From: Cylicocyclus nassatus
Taxonomy: Eukaryota > Nematoda > Chromadorea > Rhabditida > Strongylidae
Length of the DNA: 64,000 bases
Assembly (NCBI GenBank): GCA_958299035.1
Contig: CATQJL010000316.1
Span: 31,065,441 to 31,129,440, forward strand
Direction: 5' to 3'
Positions 51,075 through 61,182 of this stretch are shown here, piece after piece. Within the stretch, counting starts at the first letter, position 1. The number at the start of each line of letters is the position of its first letter. Made by a program: the position numbers and the translations under genes. The notes beneath the pieces are model-generated. The model had not been told where the DNA came from and did not search any database. It worked only from the letters and a program-made list of their open reading frames with translations.

Positions 51075-52138
51075 TTGCGTTGTTCTAGCGCCAGGCTTAT
51101 CACTGGGTGCTCTGGCTGCGCCGGAGGAAAATGGCCTTGTAACTGCCCCCACAAAACCGCTCGGCACCTAGCGAAAGTAGTTATGAGTGTGTCTCACCGA
51201 GGACGGTTTTTTAATATACAGCTCTTTCCAAATGGCCACTTCGATCGATCATCCTTCCTTTGTAAGATGTCTAATTCGTTCCTCAATAGCTCCTCAACAG
51301 TTCCTCTATTCACTGTTCTGTATTAGTTCGTCTGTATCTCATCAGCTACTCTTATTCTCTGTATTTGCATATCAGCTTCTTTTGTGGTTTGTCATATTTT
51401 GTGATAAACCATTTATATTTTACCAGTTGTTCTGCTAAGTCAGTGGAACCTGTAGTTTAGACCGTCCTACCGCCACTCTTGTCATCTTAAGGGAGAATGA
51501 GCAGTTTCACTGAAGATCGACTCGATGTTACCTCAACTATGCGAAGAGCTTACTGCGCCCATAATCCAAAGTCACGCGTTGACGAATCTATAGGACATCT
51601 TTTCGTGAACGACATCTCGATTTTGTTCGCTCAGAGAGGAAGACGACTTTTCTTTTTTATATACATTCCCCACTATCTCAAGTTTGCAAATAGTCTGAAT
51701 GTGAATGATTGAGTGAAAAACATCTGGTATGCGGTCTGCATTGCCAAAGTTTGAGACGTGCATGCAAGACCTGTTTGGAGGTGCTTACCAATTTATGAAA
51801 CATTGAATTGATTAATGGAGAGTATGCAAGAAAACTGCAACTTTGATGGAGCTTGCGTGATTCTCGTTCATCTATTTTGGAGAAATGAATACGTGCTGCT
51901 AGATGCATTGCAAACGGCATTCACCATCAGCCGCATCCGGCAGCATCGCGTTAATTCTCGTATTTTGAAACTATAATATTTTTTGACGTTTAGCGCGTGC
52001 ATCGTATAATTTGTGGTTTTACCCTCGAATGCTCACTGTATTAGCTCTATCCTGTCCTTGTCGCCCCCGTTTGTCCGCCCTCCCCACAACTTTTTTGAAA
52101 ATGGAATGAAAGCTCATAAAAAAGGTGCTACCCAAGTA
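51075..52138. other. No supported gene
   Basis: This is unassigned AT-rich sequence. The longest forward frame beginning with ATG downstream of 51490 (51497-51712, 71 codons) has no recognisable domain and is within chance length. A pyrimidine-rich stretch lies at 51290-51440. Confidence 0.4.
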
Positions 52139-52140
52139 TA

Positions 52141-52170
52141 TTAGGTTGACGCAGAAGTAATGAGGGTTTC
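52141..52170 (+). mobile_element. Solo mariner terminus (Hsmar1/MADE1-like end)
   Basis: TTAGGTTGACGCAGAAGTAA is followed by TGAGGGTTT and directly preceded by TA. It resembles the terminal repeat of cecropia-type mariners such as Hsmar1, which starts TTAGGTTGGTGCAAAAGTAA. No matching inverted end was seen downstream and no transposase motif follows, so this is a relic or a one-ended fragment. Confidence 0.5.
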
Positions 52171-53893
52171 CTCAGTTGTAGTGTGAATATCAAAAATGCT
52201 TGAGAGCACTGTTTCCTACAGCAAACTATGCTTTACAAAATCATTACCAGCTATCCGCGTAAATCAAACTCCGTTTGTAGTCTAAAACCAATTCAAATTG
52301 GCCAGAAATATTTTTGAAGAGCTTCTACTTAGTCGGCATAAAATATCAAGTCGATTCATAATTAAAACAAGTTTTCGTAACTCTTCTTTCAAACGCTGTT
52401 TGTTTTCCAATAAACCAATCATCTTTGACCAAATTTGACTGGATTACGGCCTGCACGGGCACACCTACCCGATCGTGAAATTATTACATACTGCCTCATG
52501 TCCTAAAAACTTTTTGAGTTTCAGGCTGTATGTTCAACTTTCTGCGATTGCACATGTTTCACGAGTACATGCAATTTAACGGCGGATTTTCATTGTAATG
52601 GTCCTTTCGAAAGAGCCATAATTACCCCAGGAATGAGATGTTTGTTCCCAAGTTTTCATTGTAGCAAGGAGAGGCTATGTGCTCAATACTTACAACGAGA
52701 AAGGGGCTATATCTAAATTTTCAAGACGATAAGGGAGTTAGGCACAAGGCTACAAATGCTAAGGCTGAGTTCTAGTCACGAGTTTTCGAAACAGTTCCAG
52801 CACAGTTCTCCCACTGTGCTGACTGTGCCGGAACTGAAAGCCAAAAATTGACATCTCGCACCTCAAAACCACATGCGGCGGCTGCATGCTTTGCTTTAAA
52901 TTAAGTAATGAATTTGATGTACGCCTGATTGAGCGTGAGATAACCAGTCCGTTGGTGAAAGCTCCCCGTGCACTAGAATTGACTTGATCCGTTAGCTCAA
53001 CCTGTAGGCGAGTTGGTAAGTTCTGCAACTTGTCATAACTTTTCTCTGTATAAATGAAGTGCACCGTATTTTGGCTATCTAGAAAAGATAAGCTACAAAT
53101 CTGCTCAGGTTTTTGGTTTTTGGTGATAAAAGAAATAAAATGCACATATTCTTAAGAGTTGTCAAACTCAAGCAGCGAACTCATTTTCTTAAGAGTTGTC
53201 TCCCCCCCTTGAATTTCAGACCAAATTTGTCAAGGAAAGACTTGTCAAGGAAAGACTGGCTTTGTTTTACCTGAATGTGTAGCGGTGTTTATAGGGGCTA
53301 TTATAATATTATGCACATAAATATGTATTATATAATATCCTCCACTATACGATATTGGGCGGGCTACATCCTGATTGCTTCGAAAAGCTCGTTCTCGATT
53401 TATCAAATTTTCCGTAAGCAATGGCCGCTTCGATTGTTTACAGACAATCCTTCAAAGATCACAACGTGATAGTAACAAGGGGACTTCCAAGTTGTCAAGG
53501 GTCTCTGAGCGCAACCAAAGGAACTCTTGCAGCTACGTCCTTTTAGATATACCCGGCCACTGAAGAAGATCGTCCTCGAGCGTCCTTGAGCGCGCGAAGG
53601 GGGCTGATGGCAAAGAAAAGTCGCGTAGACTGTGTGCTTCAGAAGCGGAGGAGAAGGATCGACGACGAGGTGTAGGGTCAAGGAAGTGGTGAGGAAACTG
53701 TAGGGTAATAATGATCAATTCTGAGCAATTGCACGAGTCAACATCGACTGTCTCGAGGCGATGTAATGATAACAACACATCTATGAAAAAAAAACATGTT
53801 CTAAGGAGGTGAATTTTAATCTCGACCATGTGAGCGATTAGAAAATTGGTGGCCTAAAAAAACAAATCCATTTAAGTAGAAGTACATGCGAGT
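52171..53893. other. No supported gene; short tandem and direct repeats
   Basis: A minus-strand frame of 128 codons (52759-53145) has no recognisable domain, signal peptide or splice context and is not called. Small repeats include ATTCTTAAGAGTTGTC twice (about 53149 and 53184), a 15-bp tandem CTTGTCAAGGAAAGA (about 53226-53255), and an AT-rich dyad-rich stretch (53296-53338). Confidence 0.4.
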
Positions 53894-54435
53894 TTGTCCA
53901 CGTTATTGCTAAAGCATGATCTCGAGGGACAAGTATATTATAGTTCTAGCAAAATATCAACCAGTCCATCATTTGGGCAGAACAATTTTTTAGTAAAATT
54001 ATTGGAAAGGCAAGAATGTGATTTTACTAATGTGATTTTACTAGAACTGTTTATAGGAAATAATTTCTTCAATCTCGACCATTTCTTTGAAATCGACGGT
54101 TCAAAGAGATGCTGACTTCTACTTGAAGCGACGGTGCGACGTAGAATGAGAGAAGTTTACCAGAAATTTAAGGACGAGAAAAAATGTAGACAATTTTCAG
54201 CTAGTTATTACTTGTTTTGGAAACCCTCGTAGAACTAGGTCTACGAATTGTCCAGCACGACGAGGGTTTTGCTCTTCATTTTCTGATGTTTCCAGTTGAA
54301 AAGGCGAATTGTGGAATAGGATGGAGTGGAAACATTAGCCAATGTGAAGCGAGGACAACAGGTTTTGAGTCTATTTATATGCACAACTTAAAAGGTTTGG
54401 TGGCCAATCAAGTGGCTGGCTGGCTTTGTTAGCTT
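53894..54435 (+). pseudogene. Possible decayed coding sequence, family not recognised
   Basis: The frame open from 53894 ends at a TGA (54113-54115), but the same frame continues openly (LLLEATVRRRMREVYQKF and on to a TAG near 54232). A second frame (54217-54432) then reads HDEGFALHFLMFPVEKANC. The continuation through one stop and the shift to another frame suggest an old coding sequence. Alternatively these are chance frames. No domain or catalytic motif is recognised. Confidence 0.2.
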
Positions 54436-54466
54436 GCTCTATATTAGCGCCATAACTACCTGGTTC
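54432..54466 (+). repeat. 35-bp dispersed direct repeat, copy 1
   Basis: GCTTGCTCTATATTAGCGCC followed by ATAACTACCTGGTTC. It recurs at 54794-54828 with 33 of 35 bases identical (T/A and G/A differences), 362 bp away. The sequence between the copies (54467-54793) has no gene. Confidence 0.8.
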
Positions 54467-54793
54467 GCACTTTTTATGATAGAAAGGCTTTCCACTGAAT
54501 TGAGAATCTAATACGTCCTGTCGTCATGCGGCAATGATCTCCAGTGGAAATTTCCTTTGTAAAAACTCTACGTGAGTTGTACCTGGTTTGTAGAGTAGGA
54601 TTTTCTGCGATGCGATATTCAGCTTCCTTGCGCAGATAGCGGGGCAGTTATATATGAAAGCATTCTAAATAAAGGCTGACAGTCGCTATTGGACCAGAGG
54701 CGGCGAACGTATGCAAAAGCATAGGTGTTGTATTATGCTTCATAATTTGAAATTTCGTTAGTGTATGCTTTGAATTCTACAGACCAACCGACC

Positions 54794-54828
54794 GCTTGCT
54801 CTATATTAGCGCCAAAACTACCTGATTC
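54794..54828 (+). repeat. 35-bp dispersed direct repeat, copy 2
   Basis: This is the second copy of the repeat at 54432, ending 16 bp before the poly(A) signal of the minus-strand TTR-like gene, so it lies at or just beyond the 3' end of that transcript. The pair may mark the ends of an old insertion or duplication. Confidence 0.8.
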
Positions 54829-54844
54829 TTGAAGCGTGCATGAG

Positions 54845-54850
54845 TTTATT
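54845..54850 (-). promoter_or_regulatory. Poly(A) signal AATAAA of the TTR-like gene
   Basis: The minus strand reads AATAAA 56 bases after the TGA stop at 54907, the usual spacing for a nematode 3' UTR. It supports this end of the gene model. Confidence 0.65.
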
Positions 54851-54906
54851 AAATTGTGCATGCAGTCATGGAAACAAACTCAGGGAACAAACTTGAGGGA
54901 AATGCT

Positions 54907-55480
54907 TCAATTATCTCGCGCAACTGAATAGGTGCCCTTTTGTCTTTTGCCTCCTTTGAACCTCTTGCCGGTGAGCTCCAGGTTGAAAATGCAGGGTCTC
55001 TTTTGTTTTCCTTCTTCAATTATACATTGTGATGGGATGTCTATGCGGATTTCCTTGAAGTCACCCTAAACAGCTTTCATATGATCTTATTAGTTTGGTA
55101 CCTCGACATTTTTCTAATCTTATTGCCTATCAGCAAAGAGAAAACAAGCTGTACCATGTTATGGTTGCATGTGTGAAAGATTCTGAGTTGTGGATCGATT
55201 TGAGTTGCCTCTTTGGCACTGCCTGAAACTTGATAAAATCCTCTGCTGTTCGTTTTGACTTCATCCAGCTTTCGGTGGAAAACTGAAATTATAGTTTGAA
55301 TTCAGCTCACCTTTACAGTTGTAACTCACTAATTTCCTTCTCCCACAGCTCTATCACCGCTGTAGTATCAGGATCGCCTTCACAAAAGATCACCCCTTTT
55401 ACTGCAACTGACTGTAAAGAACGGAATGGCCAAAAACAGTAACACGATGGGAGAAGGTACAGGAAGATCAGGGTTTGCAT
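54907..55480 (-). CDS. Transthyretin-like family protein, three exons, secreted
   Basis: Exons on the minus strand are 55480-55330, 55282-55155 and 55065-54907 (151 + 128 + 159 nt), giving 145 residues plus TGA. Intron 1 is 47 bp (GTGAGT to AATTTCAG), phase 1. Intron 2 is 89 bp (GTACAG to TTTAG), phase 0. The protein starts with a hydrophobic signal peptide (residues 1 to about 15, TLIFLYLLPSC). The TTR-like domain follows: SVAVKG (24-29), VIFC (30-33), IELWEKE (43-49), KTNSRG (60-65), VSGSA (69-73), IDP (79-81), FHTCN (86-90), IDIP (101-104) and FNLEL (120-124), with a basic tail. Mature cysteines are at 33, 89, 107 and 118. The length matches the family (about 130-150 aa). Family members are secreted beta-sandwich proteins, and one C. 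elegans member (TTR-52) bridges apoptotic cells to a phagocyte receptor. The role here is unknown. The family's usual PCQRK-like stretch between FHTCN and IDIP is missing, so the exon 2/3 boundary is the least certain part. No stop or frameshift is seen. Confidence 0.85.
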
Positions 55481-55490
55481 CCTGTAATCA
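55481..55490 (-). promoter_or_regulatory. Possible trans-splice acceptor before the TTR-like ATG
   Basis: The minus strand reads ATGATTACAG, then G, then the start codon. The AG at 55483-55482 is one base before the ATG. Nematode spliced-leader acceptors often lie this close to the start codon. The polypyrimidine part is weak, so this is an inference that also supports choosing the ATG at 55480 over upstream frames. Confidence 0.4.
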
Positions 55491-55695
55491 TGTCTTTTGT
55501 CATATGTTGAGTATTGGTTTAAGAAATCCACATAACTAGTAACTGCTACTCCGGTAACTAGTCTGGTAATAGTCATTGGGAAGTTAATTCGTTGGGTCAA
55601 CCTTACAAGGGAATGGTCAGAAGTCGAAGTGGCCAAACCAAACAAGCTGTATACCATTCGATGCAGTATAAAACGTTGACTTCGAATCTGTCTTT

Positions 55696-55702
55696 CTTAT
55701 CT
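55696..55702 (-). promoter_or_regulatory. GATA-factor site upstream of the TTR-like gene
   Basis: The minus strand reads AGATAAG within GCAGATAAGAAAG, 216-222 bp upstream of the start codon. AGATAAG matches the consensus bound by nematode intestinal GATA factors such as ELT-2. The mirror copy lies at 55960-55966 on the plus strand. Function is inferred from the motif and position only. Confidence 0.4.
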
Positions 55703-55959
55703 GCTTCCCGCTTCTGTGGACGAAGCTACAAGCCATTAAAGACCATTATTTTGCTAAGAAATTACGCGTGAAATTGAAAATTTAGCCGTGCAGAGCCACG
55801 TTCGCCTCACTGCTGGGCCAAAACATGCAGCTAGCCTACTTCAAATTTTTAAAGAAAGAAGCTGAGCTAAAAATGCAACAGTGTGCTCAATTTCGCTGTT
55901 TAATGTGTGATTTTTTCACAATAAAACCGCTTGTAGCTTCGTCTACAGAAGCGGGAAGC

Positions 55960-55966
55960 AGATAAG
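55960..55966 (+). promoter_or_regulatory. Mirror GATA-factor site in the right arm
   Basis: AGATAAG on the plus strand, in the right arm of the inverted duplication. It would face a rightward transcript. No rightward gene was recognised between 56046 and 57990. Confidence 0.3.
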
Positions 55967-56393
55967 AAAGACAGATTCGAAGTCAGCGTTTTATACTGCA
56001 TCGAATGGTATACAGCTTGTTTGGTTTGGCCACTTCGACTTCTGACTTCCCTTGTTAGCAAGTTAAAGTCAACGAGGTAATTAACTCACTAACCAAACCT
56101 TTATAACTGCAGATACTGCACTTTGTTACTACATAGAAAGAATCAAGAGAATTTTTTATCAATGTGGGACATTTAAATAATGGAGAGAGACCAATTATTT
56201 TTTCACTCATAACCGGTTTCGGGGCTAAGAACTAGATTGGATGTGACTTTTCTGGTGCCCTCGGATATGCAACCCTTTCGTCTGCAGTTCCCAGGAAAGT
56301 GCAAAAGAAAGAGTATAAGATAGATGACTATTAGGAAGAAGAAGTAAACCAGCCATGCTGCAAGTCCAATCAGGCAACAACAATCAGTCAAAG

Positions 56394-56455
56394 GAGTATC
56401 CACTAGAATATTTTGAATTCACTAGAGTATCCACTAGAATATCTTGAATTCAATT
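56394..56455 (+). repeat. 31-bp tandem duplication
   Basis: GAGTATCCACTAGAATATTT and the 11 bases after it are repeated once (starts at 56394 and 56425), with a T/C difference (ATTTTG versus ATCTTG). A minus-strand hydrophobic frame (56203-56403) runs up to it but has no ATG start. Confidence 0.8.
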
Positions 56456-57990
56456 TTTTCTTACTCAGTAGATAACTGGTATGGAATACTAACTTTCAAT
56501 ACATCAATTCGCCAACTTCATGAAATTCAAGCAAACAGATATGTAGGTATAACACAGTAGAACCATGTTACTCATGCTACTGCGGAAGACTAGATTAAAA
56601 AATTGTAAAATCCGTTATTCGCTAAAGCAAACTTCTCAGGACAGCCTTAAATTAATTGAACAAATAAAAAACAATTGAAACTCAAGAAGAAGAAGAATGT
56701 TTTTTCTTATGCTTAAACTCGCATGAGAAATTTACAGAAAGTCATCGCAAGTTCGCAGAAAGTTTCTTCATAACTAAAAAACAAGAAAATGAGAACCGGA
56801 ATGCTGTAAGCAATGCAGTGTTGGCTATTACCACATAAGTAAACCTATCTTTGCAAGCTTGAATAATTTCCAATTTTTTGGCGCTGCTTTTCAAGAATTT
56901 GAAATGAGATAAAAACCGAATAGGAGATAACTACATATTTTTTCTCCATATCTTTATTCTATCTCTCCTATATTAGTAACAGGAAAATTCATCGACTGTT
57001 CCTGTAAATATGAATAGGACAGCACAGGGTGAAGCAAAAGTCTGGGAGCCCAGTACTTTTTTCAGGTAAAATCAGAAGGATAGTTTCTGGAAACAAAATG
57101 TTTGGCGCACACATAAACCGAATCTTTGCAAATACAGCGCAGCTCTCAATTTGAGATTGCCTCTTTTGGCATCAAAACCTTTCGCAATTTTGGCGAATCC
57201 GCCTGTCGTAGCACGCAGGCAGTCGATGACGTCTCAGCCTTCATAATAACTGCTTCTTTCAGTGGACAAGTATGCAATGCGATAGAGCAAGCTTTTGGCT
57301 ACAACATATTACGTTTGTTGCAATGTTTAGGAATATTGTGGAATTTTTAGCGAAGCAAGTGTACTTGCATATTGGAAATTTGGGTGCGATTGCGCGAAGG
57401 GGAGCGAAAAATCATGATCTAAAAAGTATTGAAATTCCTCCATTTATCGAATTTAATTAGATGCTTTCAACGAAAATTCATGGAAAGAATATAACCAAAA
57501 ACTCAGCACCTGCTGCGCTCCTATAGCTTTCAGATTCATTTCAAAGAGACCACATAGGTAATATCCGCAAATTTTGATTTTTCGTTTTTTTTTGAAAGTT
57601 TCGAACGCAACTACTATGATTTGATAGCGCCCTCCTCCATATTGTCTGTATAGTATCGTAGAACAATCACAGGATCTTTAGCTACCATATAAATTGTGAA
57701 TAAAGTTTTCATTCGCTTCAGTCGCTTTGCAGAAGCACTTCTTTGATAAATCCACAGTTCTTACAAAAATATATGGCTAGCATTTCCAGTTAGAGAGTGT
57801 GATTCGTAGAGGATGATCGCGGTATCACGTGGCACAAATTTGGATTCAAAATCAGAAGTGGTCTCGTGATTTATGATACTGCAAATCCAGCTCCCTGAGG
57901 TTTGCCCCACGCTTTATATTCGTAACTTGAAGGCGGAGGAATTTTTTGACAGAAATTCAATGATAGGATCTTTGAAATTTTTTGTGTTTT
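56456..57990. other. No supported gene
   Basis: This is AT-rich unassigned sequence. A possible mariner-type relic CACAGGGTGAAGCAAAAGTC (about 57023-57042) has no partner end. Two forward frames (57126-57350 and 57272-57460) overlap in different frames and have no recognisable domain. Confidence 0.35.
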
Positions 57991-58727
57991 GGCCAGGGCT
58001 CGGCATGAGGTGGCTAGTTGAAAATGCAAAAAACGAAGTCCCCCTTGACTTCGCCACAAAAGTACGACATCCCCCTTGACACGTTAACGAACAAATCAAA
58101 AATGAAAGCAAAAAGAATGGAATAGAATAGAAGACCGACAAAAAATAGGCAATAAGAATCGGTTATTGTTTGTATTATCCGGATTGGCGGCATGCTGTGT
58201 CCGCCGCGCACCACCGCGAGCTTGGAGCACCTTTGCCGCTGCCATCCAGATAATTTGGAGGACTATAACTAGACGGGGAGGAGAGGGTTTGAGGAGGTAC
58301 AAGAGCTGTTTTGTGGAATATTAGATGTAGATTACTTCTATGTAAAAAATTTGAAAAAATTATGTGAAGACTAGGAATTATATGAATCTGTTTGCGCTAA
58401 GCCACCTCAGGTGGCTATCCAGGTGGCTTGAAAACCACCTAACCCCGAAAAATTTGCCATGCCCTTAGTTCACATAATTTTTTCGTAATTTTTCATACAT
58501 AGTCCCAACTCCCCATTGCCCATCTACACACCTACTTTGGTGCCATTTCATCTTCACTTCGCTGTAAACAAACGCTTTGTTTATTTGTTGGCGGCATGCC
58601 GGCAGCGTGCCGGCAGCAGATCGAAAGACAGCGTTATGCTCCTCCGCAAAAACGATATCCCCTTTGCTTTTTCCCCCAAAAACGATATCCAGCTTGCTTT
58701 GCAAGCCACCTGTGCCGAGCCCTGGCC
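57991..58727. mobile_element. Foldback repeat element, copy A (737 bp)
   Basis: The inverted ends read GGCCAGGGCTCGGCA, then a short variable stretch, then AGGTGGCT. Inside are a second inverted pair (AAAAAATTATGTGAA at about 58357 and TTCACATAATTTTTTC at about 58469) and a central dyad GCCACCTCAGGTGGC (about 58400). A related copy starts at 63357. Open frames inside on both strands are products of the repeat. There is no transposase, so it is non-autonomous. The superfamily was not determined. Confidence 0.7.
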
Positions 58728-60019
58728 TTGGCTTCAAAATTCTCATGAATGGAACCTTGAGTGAATATGCTCTAACTCCCTCTTGTAGTACCTGCTTTGC
58801 TCTAACAAACAATCATGCAACAATCTATGGGAAAACCATCAGTGTAATAAAACGGATGCATTAGATTTTTCAAAAATTTACACCTTTTTAAGGAAATTTG
58901 TGAAAATAAAAAACACGAGTGGGAAGGCATATCCAATTGATGTTTTCCAAAAGATGTCCCAAGGTTTGAGCGTTGATCTCTATTGCGCTAGTGTCTTTCG
59001 CCAATCTTCAGGTGGTACTTGTAGAGTTGGCTTCAACTTATTTTTAGAGTGTAGAAAAGCCACCAAATCTTCATATGTTACTGTCGACTTGCGGTAGGAA
59101 GTTTGAAATTTTGTATAACATGGACAAAATCTCGTTTCAGAGATTTCATATGCACGTCATCCCCGCTGGGAAGGGTAGGGGTGAAAGGGAAAGCGTAATC
59201 CCTAGATAATTCTTTCTTTATGAGGGTTCTACATTCTAACCACTAGGTGTAACGAATAATAGAATATTACACAAAATGGGATTTCCAGTGTTTCTCGTAA
59301 CATCCTCAGTATATCACCCATCATTTTCGAAGTTCTCTATCTTTCCAGGAACTCGATGAAATCGTACAGTTGTGCCGAAAATTTACCTTGACACTGCTAG
59401 GAATGTTTTCGACAATACAAGTAGATTGTGCAGGTTGTGAATTTTCGATGAACAAAAACAAAGGAAACAATACTCATTGCTTCCTGACGCTCTGACAGCA
59501 AAACGCCAAACGAAACTATTTCGCGAAATAATTGAAAGACAACAAAAGTTTCGAAGACACGAAAGTGTATGGGCAGAGATTGCGTCGCAACGGCTATTTA
59601 TGTGAGCAGCTTTACAATCGCATTATATTTTGGTTTCTGACATAGAAAAATGGTAATTGCATTGTTGTATCGGCGAAATTAGCGTCCCGAAGCATTGCTG
59701 AATTATGGGTAAAAGATTAAAGCTTTGAAACATCAATTCGAAACGTTAACGACCCAGCAAAAAATTTGACAAACATTAATGATTCTACGAAACATTTGAA
59801 AACGGCATAGCGATAAAATATCAAAAAACACAAAAGCGTCCGCATAAAGTAAAAAACTCGAGCCTTCCCTCCTCCTTCTCTCCTCATTTTTTACAATCTA
59901 GTCTGAGCTTTCTTCGCTGTATCAAGTTTCCGTCTAAGTGAACTCATTTGAGGAAATGTTGCACTGCTAGAGTAAGAAATTGTGCCATATTCTTCATTTT
60001 CAATATTTAAAACGTTCTC
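58728..60019. other. No supported gene; short coding-like stretches
   Basis: A frame open from about 59441 to a TGA at about 59603 reads LTAKRQTKLFREIIERQQKF and continues to WAEIASQRLF. It is hydrophilic and protein-like but has no start codon, convincing exon boundary or known domain. An upstream frame after a CTTTCCAG acceptor-like site (59341-59348) is also open. Both may be chance. The frame at 58900-59097 has no domain. Confidence 0.25.
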
Positions 60020-60196
60020 ATGAGGCCGCAGAGCTATGGAGCTGCTGAATTAAGGAGTTTGGCTTTTGTCAAGTCAGTGTTTGTTCTGAGCATAGGTCGT
60101 TCTTTGGCAACCATATGCATCAGCGTTGTGTATTGCTCCAAAATCATAAAGACAGTTGGACAGGAGGAATTTTTCATCATTCAGTTATACAACTGA
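60020..60196 (+). CDS. Small hydrophobic ORF, 58 aa, unrecognised
   Basis: The frame starts ATGAGGCCGCAG and ends TGA, 58 residues. A short polar start (RPQSYGAAELRS) is followed by a hydrophobic stretch of about 25 residues (VKSVFVLSIGRSLATICISV) and a polar tail (KIIKTVGQEE). This is the layout of a single-pass membrane or signal-anchor protein and superficially recalls the N-terminus of nematode cuticle collagens. No Gly-X-Y repeat follows within reach. It may be a first exon, a relic or chance. Confidence 0.2.
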   Translation: MRPQSYGAAELRSLAFVKSVFVLSIGRSLATICISVVYCSKIIKTVGQEEFFIIQLYN

Positions 60197-60499
60197 AAGC
60201 AAGTGAATTGCGCATTTTTTACTCGTTATAGTGTAACGCAACGAGATATTAACATGTTCTGATATTTGCGCATTTTCTGAAATTTATAGCCCACTTCTCT
60301 GATAGAAAATGCGAAAGAGAAACAGCCGCGCAGACTTCTACAACAAACAGATACGTTCACATATAACATTCAGATGCAGCGCGTCCAGCTGGCTGCGAAA
60401 GGTAGAGCTTATAGTTGAGAAGGGATCTGTTTACATGGACTATTCGAAAAACGCAATCATTCAATCATTCGTATCGAACAGTTGAATATCTGCATCATA

Positions 60500-61180
60500 C
60501 AGGGTGTCCCAAAAGTGAGTACACACTTTCCAATCGTTAATATCTCTCTTCCCATTGTGTCTTTTTCCGCCATTTAGGCACGATTCTGTAGAGGAGCTTC
60601 AACTTAGATTTTCAATATCGAGCGAATCACCAATCGCTCTTCTGCACTGTAGGATTACTGTAGAAACTTCGATAAAGATTTTAGGCCATTGGAAGCCATA
60701 TTTTGCCTCGGAACAAAACCAGACAAGCCAAAACTCTTATACTACGGTAATGGAAGCCGCTAATTTCGGATATGAATTTCCACTTTACTGTGATGCGTCT
60801 TTCAAAGTTATCCCAGATAAACCGTAATAACCGAATTCCCAGTATTCGTCAACAATATGATTACTCCGTCAAAAATCTGAAAACACTCATAAGAAGTTGT
60901 GTAGTGCAATCAGCGTATGCGAAAACCCTAGTACATTATTTTTCAGATTTTTTGAAAAATTTTTTGTTGAATGGCATATTTCACAATGTTTCACTTATTG
61001 GAAGTTCGTACAGTAATCCTACAGTAACGAAGAGCGATCAATAATTCGCTTGTTACTGTAACTCTAAGAACTCTAAGTTGAAGCCTCCTCTACACAAGGT
61101 GCTTGACTGGCAAAAAAAAGACCTACTGCAAAGAGAGATATTGACGATTGAAAAGTGTTACTTACTTTTGGGACTTCCTG
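60500..61180. mobile_element. TA-flanked foldback MITE (681 bp)
   Basis: The left end reads CAGGGTGTCCCAAAAGTGAG. The right end, inverted, reads CAGGAAGTCCCAAAAGTAAG. TA flanks lie at 60498-60499 and 61181-61182. Inverted similarity continues inward: CAATCGTTAATATCTCTCTT against CAATCGTCAATATCTCTCTT, GAGGAGCTTCAACTTAGA against GAGGAGGCTTCAACTTAGA, CAATCGCTCTTC against GATCGCTCTTCG, and CTGTAGGATTACTGTA in both arms. It therefore has long imperfect arms, as in Tc1/mariner-derived MITEs. The overlapping forward frames at 60555-61044 have no transposase motif. Confidence 0.8.
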
Positions 61181-61182
61181 TA

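Larger units (their letters stand above)
55616..56046. repeat. Inverted duplication: 118-bp arms, 195-bp spacer
   Basis: Arms 55616-55733 and 55929-56046 are reverse complements with two mismatches (GTTGAC/GCTGAC and GTGGAC/GTAGAC), about 98% identical. Weaker similarity extends outward to about 55583 and 56085 (TTAATT, CGTTG and ACAAGGGAA on both sides). The inner edges carry GCTTGTAGCTTCGTC. The left arm starts 136 bp upstream of the TTR-like start codon. It is either a young foldback element or an inverted copy of the gene's promoter region. No TA or TTAA flanks were identified. Confidence 0.85.

Noticed and set aside
52759..53145. 128-codon minus-strand open frame
   Set aside because: A few frames of this length are expected by chance in this amount of non-coding sequence. 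No domain, signal or splice context was recognised.
56203..56403. Minus-strand frame with a strong transmembrane-like stretch
   Set aside because: It has no ATG start and runs into a 31-bp tandem duplication. The hydrophobic run comes from a purine/pyrimidine-biased stretch.
57023..57042. Third mariner-type end (CAGGGTGAAGCAAAAGTC)
   Set aside because: No TA immediately before it, no opposite end, and only a short resemblance.
58465..58812. 115-codon minus-strand frame
   Set aside because: It mostly overlaps the foldback element at 57991-58727, with frames open on both strands. It is repeat sequence.
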